DNA from: a virus
Direction: 5' to 3' (one strand)
IMG/VR virus record: IMGVR_UViG_3300008216_000011
Span: 1 to 64,000 of that record
DNA: 64,000 nucleotides
Shown: positions 59,675 through 64,000 of the stretch, in pieces
How positions within the stretch are numbered: the stretch's first letter is position 1
How the letters are laid out: every line of letters begins with the position of its first letter
The notes under the pieces: model-generated
The model's input: the letters and a program-made list of their open reading frames with translations, nothing else
The model's database searches: none
What the model was told of the DNA's origin: nothing
Program-made: the position numbers and the translations under genes

Positions 59675-59861
59675 CTTGGTAAGATTTCGTTCCTCGTACC
59701 CGGATTGGCCTGTAGGAATAGTTGTAGAGGAATTTCATCTGAACTCTGTCGCTGTGGCACAACCATATACCGAACTGCGTGTTCAATGGCTAGACGATGA
59801 CAACAAGAATGTTAGCTGGGTAAGGCGGAAAGACTTGGAGGTTGTAAGTGAAAGTCGGTGA
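59661..59861 (+). CDS. GDLV-family small protein
   Basis: 66 residues from GTG: KIGDLVRFRSSYPDWPVGIV, LRVQWLDDDNKN; ends LEVVSESR. GTG start created by the AAGTG form of the junction. Confidence 0.6.
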   Translation: MKIGDLVRFRSSYPDWPVGIVVEEFHLNSVAVAQPYTELRVQWLDDDNKNVSWVRRKDLEVVSESR

Positions 59862-60051
59862 CTTGGTAATGAAGGCCAAAACCAGCGGTGTCCGCGATGC
59901 GGCGGGTTTTGGAATTGTGATAGATACTGTGTATAAATCGGGCGGTCAGTACCGACCCAACGGCCGAGGATGTAAGGTCCGGTGGTCAAATGATTACGGC
60001 ACATTCTGGGCAGCCGAAGATAAGTTGGAGTTGATAAATGAAAACCGGTGA
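59848..60051 (+). CDS. GDLV-family small protein
   Basis: 67 residues from GTG: KVGDLVMKAKTSGVRDAAGF, GIVIDTVYKSGG, KVRWSNDYG; ends LELINENR. Junction repeat on both sides. Confidence 0.6.
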   Translation: MKVGDLVMKAKTSGVRDAAGFGIVIDTVYKSGGQYRPNGRGCKVRWSNDYGTFWAAEDKLELINENR

Positions 60052-60262
60052 TCTCGTCACTGTCAAACACCAAAGGGATGTTTTTTTTAATGCGTCTGTT
60101 ACAACTATGGGAATCATTATAGAGACTAAATCAGTTGAATCGATAGAATCAGAGACTCCTTGCGTCATGATTCCGCTGTATCGAGTGCATTGGTTCCTAT
60201 CCGATGGCTCTTTTCCCGGGAAAGCTTGGTACGACAAAGAACAGCTTAGGATTGCCAAATGA
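60038..60262 (+). CDS. GDLV-family small protein
   Basis: 74 residues: KTGDLVTVKHQRDVFFNA, MGIIIETKSVES, YRVHWFLSDGSF. The opening keeps the junction but with more changes (ACCGGTGATCTCG). It ends at the zinc-site gene. Confidence 0.55.
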   Translation: MKTGDLVTVKHQRDVFFNASVTTMGIIIETKSVESIESETPCVMIPLYRVHWFLSDGSFPGKAWYDKEQLRIAK

Positions 60263-60483
60263 AGAACAGCGCGCCATGTGAAAACTGTAACAAAAAAGCT
60301 ACACGGCGATTTAAAATTAACGAACCTGGGGTTGTCTACAAGCTAAACAATACCGACGTAGAATCAGACCGGTCAGGCACCTTTTGTACCGTCGCCTGCG
60401 CCAAGAGTCACGCTGCCTGGATGCACGCATGCGGGCGCTCCAAGATGCCGAAAGGTTGGAAAGTCGAGGAAATTAAAAAGTGA
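60259..60483 (+). CDS. small protein with Cys-based metal site
   Basis: 74 residues: SAPCENCNKKATRRFKI, SGTFCTVACAKSHAAWMH. CxxC then CxxxC suggests a zinc site (MYND- or ribbon-like). Not a GDLV protein, but embedded in the array and overlapping both neighbours by 4 nt. Confidence 0.55.
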   Translation: MKNSAPCENCNKKATRRFKINEPGVVYKLNNTDVESDRSGTFCTVACAKSHAAWMHACGRSKMPKGWKVEEIKK

Positions 60484-60686
60484 AACCCGGCGATCTTCTC
60501 AGAGATAAGGAGTATGGCGACATTGGGATACTTATTAAGATTGGCCACCCTGACAACGATACGATCTTCGACGATCATGAAAAAAGAACGTATAATTATT
60601 TAGTTTTAGATACTAGGGGGAAGTGCACATGGCTCCCACTAGACTATCTAGAAAAAGACTGTGAGATTATATATGAAAGTACGTGA
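60480..60686 (+). CDS. GDLL-type small protein
   Basis: 68 residues from GTG: KPGDLLRDKEYGDIGILIKI, TYNYLVLDTRGKC. It ends IIYEST, and the overlap with the next gene is a decayed junction. Confidence 0.5.
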   Translation: MKPGDLLRDKEYGDIGILIKIGHPDNDTIFDDHEKRTYNYLVLDTRGKCTWLPLDYLEKDCEIIYEST

Positions 60687-60777
60687 TTTGGCCTTGACAG
60701 CACTGGGGGTTATTGCTATAGTAATAATGAGCTATGAAGATTTCTTAAGATATAGAGATCGGCGCTGGAGACGATGA
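60673..60777 (+). CDS. tiny membrane-type protein on a decayed junction
   Basis: 34 residues: KVRDLALTALGVIAIVIMSY then a charged tail (LRYRDRRWRR). The start copies the MKVGDLV opening, but a membrane helix follows. A promoter lies inside it. May be a remnant where only the junction was kept. Confidence 0.4.
   Translation: MKVRDLALTALGVIAIVIMSYEDFLRYRDRRWRR
60694..60722 (+). promoter_or_regulatory. promoter within mini-gene
   Basis: TTGACA (60694-60699), 17 nt, TATAGT (60717-60722). It should serve the gene at 60779. The start lies next to an in-frame ATG (60727) of the mini-gene. Confidence 0.55.
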
Positions 60778-60778
60778 T

Positions 60779-60997
60779 ATGAAAGCTGGCGATCTCATAC
60801 GATTTACATGGAAGGATCAAGAAAGTAGAATCCACTGGAATGCAATGGAGCATGTCGGCATTTTTGTTGAATTTGTTGAAGGCGACTACAAAGATGGCAC
60901 ATACGTTGCGGTCGTACCCGAGTCTAAACATTTGTCTGCCGGCCCTGCCCGTTTTTCAGAAATACACTGGAACTGTGAAATAATCAGTGAACACTAA
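60779..60997 (+). CDS. GDLI-family small protein
   Basis: 72 residues: KAGDLIRFTWKDQESRIHW, VGIFVEFVEGDYKDG; ends CEIISEH. Starts 1 nt after the mini-gene stop and overlaps the next gene. Confidence 0.55.
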   Translation: MKAGDLIRFTWKDQESRIHWNAMEHVGIFVEFVEGDYKDGTYVAVVPESKHLSAGPARFSEIHWNCEIISEH

Positions 60998-61208
60998 TAG
61001 ACTATGCCCGAGACTGGGCGATCTAGTGAGGCACACTCACTCTGATGGAGGTTCCACGATAGGACTGGTAGTGGAAACTTACGGCATTAAACTTTATATC
61101 AGGGAGATCGGCAACGATGTCCCGGGCCAAGATCTCTTTGTTGCGCGCAACAAAGTTGAGGTAATCTCCGCTGCCCCTCGCAAAAAAGTATTTCAAAAAA
61201 AGTATTGA
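60987..61208 (+). CDS. GDLV-family small protein
   Basis: 73 residues from GTG: LCPRLGDLVRHTHSDGGST, IGLVVETYGI, LFVARNKVEVI. The end (RKKVFQKKY) is basic. Overlaps the -35 region of the following promoter. Confidence 0.5.
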   Translation: MNTNRLCPRLGDLVRHTHSDGGSTIGLVVETYGIKLYIREIGNDVPGQDLFVARNKVEVISAAPRKKVFQKKY

Positions 61209-61233
61209 CTTCCTTCAAAGCTTCAGGCATACT
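61205..61233 (+). promoter_or_regulatory. promoter sharing the CAGG-CAT -10 form
   Basis: TTGACT (61205-61210), 17 nt, CATACT (61228-61233). The TTCAGGCAT around the -10 matches the repeated modules, but there is no AAAACTTTT hairpin here. Nine bases separate it from ATG 61243. Confidence 0.65.
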
Positions 61234-61242
61234 GTAGGTACG

Positions 61243-61392
61243 ATGAAACGTGAGGGACGAAACCTGATTGCACTCGCTGCCTGGAACCACCGGGGAGCAG
61301 GGGAGCATAAGAACAAGGCCCGCAAGGGTTCCGGCAAGGGCAGCGGCAAAGTTGCTCGACACCCGAAGCACAAGGGGCGACGTTATGTCTGA
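61243..61392 (+). CDS. small very basic protein
   Basis: 49 residues, Lys/Arg/Gly/His-rich (HKNKARKGSGKGSGKVARHP). Similar in composition to the 51-residue protein at 23.7 kb. Overlaps the next gene by 8 nt. Likely binds nucleic acid. Confidence 0.5.
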   Translation: MKREGRNLIALAAWNHRGAGEHKNKARKGSGKGSGKVARHPKHKGRRYV

Positions 61393-61609
61393 CAGAATTG
61401 AAGTCGGAGATTTGGTAAAAAGAATTCCTCCTCACCTGGGACCAGACAACAAAGTTTATCTGGTGGCAGAAATAGAAAAACGCGAACATACCGATGGAAG
61501 GCCGATTCTCGGCCCCCACGGTCGACCAAGTTGGTGTGTGCTACACGACGACGCGGGCCGCCTGACTGCCGTCCGCCAGCTGACACTCGTTCAAAAGGGA
61601 AAACAATAA
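61385..61609 (+). CDS. GDLV-family small protein
   Basis: 74 residues from ATG 61385: SDRIEVGDLVKRIPPHLG, PSWCVLHDDAGRL. A longer frame upstream overlaps the basic gene. Opening SDR-EVGDLV is shared with the 49005 gene (SDRNIEVGDLV), a possible early split of the family. Confidence 0.55.
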   Translation: MSDRIEVGDLVKRIPPHLGPDNKVYLVAEIEKREHTDGRPILGPHGRPSWCVLHDDAGRLTAVRQLTLVQKGKQ

Positions 61610-61610
61610 T

Positions 61611-62180
61611 ATGTGTATCGCACAACATGTACCAGAAATGTCAAACTCCGAACTTAACGGACTAGCCCAGAATCGCTTCATTGACGAAGAGACTGCGCTA
61701 GCAATTGTTAAAACGGGCTATAACCGCGCACTGCACAAGTTGGCCACTAATTCTAACATTTCAAATAAAGTTGTTGATATTCTTTTTCAACGACGAGGGT
61801 TTGTGATTAAGTGCATACTAATACGGTCTGGTCATGTTTCTTCTGATAGGTATGAGGAGGTTTTAGCTATGTTGAATCCTCGCCTACGCGCGCACCGAAT
61901 TATGGACACGTTTGTCGGCGGCTGGTACCATGACGGCGTTGGTACTCCCGCGAACTTGTTGGGCCAAATATTTGACGGTCTTGTTGATACTGGCGAGATG
62001 CGTCATTACTGGCTTTCGTACTTCGCAAGAAATACTGGGTGCGATCTAGCTTTGCTAGCAAAGTTACAGCGATTCCAAGCCGACAAGCCGCCGGCGTACG
62101 GAGTTTCGCAGGCTCCCGCCGACGCGATTCGAAAAAAGCTAGTCGAGCTATCTCGACAAGAAGCTGCGAAAGACAAGTAA
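61611..62180 (+). CDS. unknown protein with helical repeats
   Basis: 189 residues. LNGLAQNRFIDEETALAIVK, ALHKLATNSNISNKVVDIL, VIKCILIRSGHVSSDRYEEV: short helical units like variant leucine-rich repeats, as in the 52.8 kb protein. Starts 1 nt after the previous stop. May bind RNA or a protein partner. Confidence 0.5.
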   Translation: MCIAQHVPEMSNSELNGLAQNRFIDEETALAIVKTGYNRALHKLATNSNISNKVVDILFQRRGFVIKCILIRSGHVSSDRYEEVLAMLNPRLRAHRIMDTFVGGWYHDGVGTPANLLGQIFDGLVDTGEMRHYWLSYFARNTGCDLALLAKLQRFQADKPPAYGVSQAPADAIRKKLVELSRQEAAKDK

Positions 62181-62204
62181 TATCAACAGCTTAGGGAAAA
62201 CAAA

Positions 62205-62489
62205 ATGAAAACTGTTATTGTTTTTGACACTGAAGATCAAGAGGGAATGAAGAATTCTTACAAGATTATCAACATGTTGGCGACTGAATATAACATCAGA
62301 GCGACCCCAGGTGACGTTGGCCCTGCTTTCGGCAAGATCGAATTTATCAAAATGATTCGGGCATGCGTACGTGAGGCAGAGGAAGCTGCAAAGCAGGATC
62401 CGCTCATGCCTGGAACTCTGTCCTGGGCCAAGCGTTTCACAGAGAAAGTATTTTCCGCCAAGAATGCCGGAGGCCGCTACCAGGGCTAA
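62205..62489 (+). CDS. small unknown protein
   Basis: 94 residues: KTVIVFDTEDQEGMKNSYK, then helical. SD AGGGAAAAC before the ATG. Last gene before module copy 3. No family recognised. Confidence 0.5.
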   Translation: MKTVIVFDTEDQEGMKNSYKIINMLATEYNIRATPGDVGPAFGKIEFIKMIRACVREAEEAAKQDPLMPGTLSWAKRFTEKVFSAKNAGGRYQG

Positions 62490-62547
62490 ACTTTTATTTG
62501 ACAATAAAGTTTTCCTGCTTGCAATTAGTAAAAATCTCAGGCATAAT
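62488..62547 (+). promoter_or_regulatory. hairpin-promoter module, copy 3
   Basis: AAACTTTTATT, TGAC loop, AATAAAGTTTT (62488-62513); five bases; TTGCAA (62519-62524), 17 nt, CATAAT (62542-62547); six bases to ATG 62554. The stop codon TAA of the gene before lies in the left arm. Confidence 0.75.
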
Positions 62548-62553
62548 ATACCT

Positions 62554-62742
62554 ATGATAAAGATTGGCTCATTGGTTAAACTCGTACGTGACGGTCGCCT
62601 CGCTGTCGTCCATCGCGTTGCTGTAAACGGCAACATTGGTCTACGACCCCTTGATGGTCTTGGAATTCGCGGTGAACGGGCACTCCCCGGGGACTGTCTT
62701 ATTTGGACCTACAGCGAACGCATCGAACTCCTATCATCATGA
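62554..62742 (+). CDS. GSLV-type small protein
   Basis: 62 residues: IKIGSLVKLVRDGRLAVVHR, GNIGLRPLDGL. GSLV in place of GDLV. No SD, likely leaderless. Ends IELLSS, overlapping the next gene by ATGA. Confidence 0.55.
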   Translation: MIKIGSLVKLVRDGRLAVVHRVAVNGNIGLRPLDGLGIRGERALPGDCLIWTYSERIELLSS

Positions 62743-62909
62743 AGATCGGCGACTTGGTAAGAAATCTAAACTCCGAGTACGGAGAACTTGGTGTTATTAT
62801 TAATTTCGCCTCTTCCAACTTCAAGGAATCGCATCCGATTGTTGCATGGGGTAATAGAACAGCACTTATCCTGCGAGATTATGTGGAGGTTATAAATGAA
62901 AGTCGGTGA
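62739..62909 (+). CDS. GDLV-family small protein
   Basis: 56 residues from ATG 62739: KIGDLVRNLNSEYGELGVII, HPIVAWGNRTALI; ends VEVINESR. First standard junction of the last subarray. Confidence 0.6.
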   Translation: MKIGDLVRNLNSEYGELGVIINFASSNFKESHPIVAWGNRTALILRDYVEVINESR

Positions 62910-63108
62910 CTTGGTAAAAGCAATCCCACTCGCAAAGTGGGATGTAAACCCTGACGATTACACCCAAATTGGTGTTGTAGCTAAGCTGGGCATTGATAGT
63001 GAACTGCTGCCCGATCCTGATAAGATTGTACTCCTTAACTTTGGGCATGATGATGGATTCTTTCGCATATGCGACTGGAAGTTTGAGGTAATCAATGAAA
63101 ATCGGTGA
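62896..63108 (+). CDS. GDLV-family small protein
   Basis: 70 residues: KVGDLVKAIPLAKWDVNP, IGVVAKLGIDS, IVLLNFGHDDGF; ends FEVINENR. Junctions on both sides. Confidence 0.6.
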   Translation: MKVGDLVKAIPLAKWDVNPDDYTQIGVVAKLGIDSELLPDPDKIVLLNFGHDDGFFRICDWKFEVINENR

Positions 63109-63295
63109 CTTGGTAAAGTATGATGTATCCCTGAGCGGATTAGAAGAGTGCGTCGGTATTATTGTGGCGCAGAATGGAATGGAAGCCTTTGATGTTAGGT
63201 GGAATGACCGACATTCCAAGTTACAAGACATAGCTGCTAACGAAATTAGCACAGAGTTAAAAGAGTTTTTGGAGGTTGTAAGTGAAAATCGGTGA
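63095..63295 (+). CDS. GDLV-family small protein
   Basis: 66 residues: KIGDLVKYDVSLSGLEECVG, AFDVRWNDRHSK; ends FLEVVSENR. Closest relative of the 59260 gene. Confidence 0.6.
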   Translation: MKIGDLVKYDVSLSGLEECVGIIVAQNGMEAFDVRWNDRHSKLQDIAANEISTELKEFLEVVSENR

Positions 63296-63482
63296 CTTGG
63301 TAAAGTTTTCTGGGACTAGCGGAAACTTGGCCGGCTGGGATTACACGGGCATTCTCGTGAAGGTTTCGAAACCCACGGGCCTAGGGAAGCCGATTGCAAC
63401 GGTTTTTTGGAATGCGGCCCACGGTCAGGTTCAGCACCATCCCCTAGTAGAGCAGTTGGAGGTTGTAAGTGAAAATCGGTGA
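63282..63482 (+). CDS. GDLV-family small protein
   Basis: 66 residues from GTG: KIGDLVKFSGTSGNLAGWDY, TGILVKVSKPTG, ATVFWNAAHG; ends LEVVSENR. Perfect junctions. Confidence 0.6.
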   Translation: MKIGDLVKFSGTSGNLAGWDYTGILVKVSKPTGLGKPIATVFWNAAHGQVQHHPLVEQLEVVSENR

Positions 63483-63642
63483 TTTAGTAAAAACATCCTG
63501 CTTCGGCCCACGTTACAGTCGCGGCGAGGTCGGCGTACTTGTTAAGCCATATGGGAGAGTGCCGCGCTGTTGGGTGGTGCTCTTCGGGAACGTCGAGGAA
63601 GTAGTTGCAGTAGACGGACTGGATCTAATTAATACAGCCTAG
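63469..63642 (+). CDS. GDLV-family small protein
   Basis: 57 residues from GTG: KIGDLVKTSCFGPRYSRGE, VGVLVKPYGRV, CWVVLFGNVEE. No junction at its end; a module follows, ending this chain. Confidence 0.6.
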   Translation: MKIGDLVKTSCFGPRYSRGEVGVLVKPYGRVPRCWVVLFGNVEEVVAVDGLDLINTA

Positions 63643-63646
63643 CGAT

Positions 63647-63707
63647 AAAACTTTTATTTGACAATAAAGTTTTAGCTATTGACTTCTGCCTTGCACTCAG
63701 GCATAAT
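63647..63707 (+). promoter_or_regulatory. hairpin-promoter module, copy 4
   Basis: Full hairpin AAAACTTTTATT, TGAC, AATAAAGTTTT (63647-63673); five bases; TTGACT (63679-63684), 17 nt, CATAAT (63702-63707). Six bases later is GTG 63714, opening a 10-codon leader peptide. Confidence 0.8.
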
Positions 63708-63713
63708 AAGAGA

Positions 63714-63746
63714 GTGAAAGGGCAATCAAGCCCAGAGGATACATAA
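63714..63746 (+). CDS. possible 10-residue leader peptide
   Basis: GTG at the predicted transcript start begins a 10-codon frame (MKGQSSPEDT) whose TAA lies 1 nt before the next ATG. It holds a GGGC-aatcaa-GCCC stem and an AGAGG SD for the next gene. Translation is a guess, made because the GTG sits at the same distance from the -10 as other starts. Confidence 0.35.
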   Translation: MKGQSSPEDT

Positions 63747-63747
63747 T

Positions 63748-63966
63748 ATGAAGCTTACTGATACTGAAATTGAAATCCTTCTTGACGTTACTTCGACGCA
63801 TATTGTGCGCGCAGAGGACGGGCAACCAGTGGCGCAAGACTGGATGGTTGGAGATGTTGAATCTGTTATGCAGTCTCTCTGCCGAGAGGTCGAAGACCGC
63901 CGCGACCCTGGCTGCGCTAGCGCATTCGCCAACCAAATTGATCTTTTTGACATCAACAACCTTTAA
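63748..63966 (+). CDS. small acidic protein
   Basis: 72 residues: KLTDTEIEILLDVTSTHIVR, DWMVGDVESVMQSLCREVED. Helical and acidic. AGAGG 8 nt before ATG. Not GDLV type. Function unknown. Confidence 0.5.
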   Translation: MKLTDTEIEILLDVTSTHIVRAEDGQPVAQDWMVGDVESVMQSLCREVEDRRDPGCASAFANQIDLFDINNL

Positions 63967-63979
63967 TTGGAATTTTAAA

Positions 63980-64000
63980 ATGGAACTTTGGAATACGTGT
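63980..64000 (+). CDS. start of next gene (cut by window)
   Basis: ATG with AT-rich leader; only seven codons (MELWNTC) are in the window. Nothing more can be said. Confidence 0.35.

Noticed and set aside
48770-63642. CRISPR array as explanation for the regularly spaced repeats
   Set aside because: The repeats lie within overlapping coding frames, are not palindromic and are spaced by ~190-220 nt coding bodies.
1-64000. Minus-strand open frames, several over 100 codons (for example 62-595, 1544-2110, 28836-29322)
   Set aside because: All lie opposite well-supported + strand genes, lack SDs, and have compositions expected from antisense of biased codons.

Overview
This 64 kb window comes from a large lytic tailed phage, probably marine. 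Every gene I can support lies on the + strand, packed with ATGA, TAATG or 8-17 nt overlaps. It has a tape-measure protein, a gp53-like baseplate wedge protein, and a T4-type replication set (gp32-like SSB, RecA/UvsX-like recombinase, DnaB/gp41-like helicase, RNase H/FEN nuclease) beside a PHP-type DnaE polymerase. There is no integrase and no rRNA. Three tRNAs are present. No stretch over 300 bases lacks a gene. The host is likely Gram-negative: several products have lipoprotein signal peptides, and promoters are sigma70-like (TTGACA, 17 nt, TATAAT). Asp-rich DDDDSA motifs in two secreted proteins hint at a Myxococcota-like or related host; this is only a hint.

Layout. 1-7.3 kb: tail and baseplate genes. 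7.35-12.5 kb: minimal family-A polymerase, MazG-like pyrophosphatase, divergent tubulin/FtsZ-like protein, SSB, small Smr-like protein, recombinase. 12.5-23.9 kb: deaminase, 5'-3' exonuclease, helicase, class II ribonucleotide reductase, GroES-like protein, DnaE. 23.9-28.7 kb: truncated adenylosuccinate-synthetase fragment, HNH endonuclease, intact PurA/PurZ-family enzyme, ClpP-like protease, Dam-like methylase, IMP dehydrogenase-like protein, sigma region-4-like protein. 28.7-36.2 kb: acidic structural-type protein, second ClpP-like protease, GroEL, membrane protein, cupin, small heat-shock protein. 36.2-48.7 kb: two giant proteins sharing one unnamed domain, secreted protease and vWA lipoproteins, phosphomannomutase-like HAD enzyme, nucleotidyltransferase, Nudix hydrolase, acyl-CoA thioesterase. 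48.7-64 kb: a field of more than 30 tiny genes, most encoding a 'KIGDLV' SH3/KOW-like domain, mixed with tRNAs and repeated promoter modules.

How it fits together. Replication, nucleotide supply and protein folding are largely self-provided: two polymerase families, RNR, deaminase, purine enzymes, GroEL/GroES, Hsp20 and two ClpP-like proteases. The purine genes raise the possibility of a 2-aminoadenine (Z) genome, but the PurA-family enzyme keeps the Asp that classical PurZ lacks, so this is a hypothesis. The most unusual part is the right end. About ten small genes are joined by a nearly identical ~30 bp junction that is at once the ribosome-binding site, the C-terminus of one gene and the N-terminus of the next. 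Blocks of this array are started by a repeated hairpin-plus-promoter module placed so that transcripts should start at or next to the ATG.
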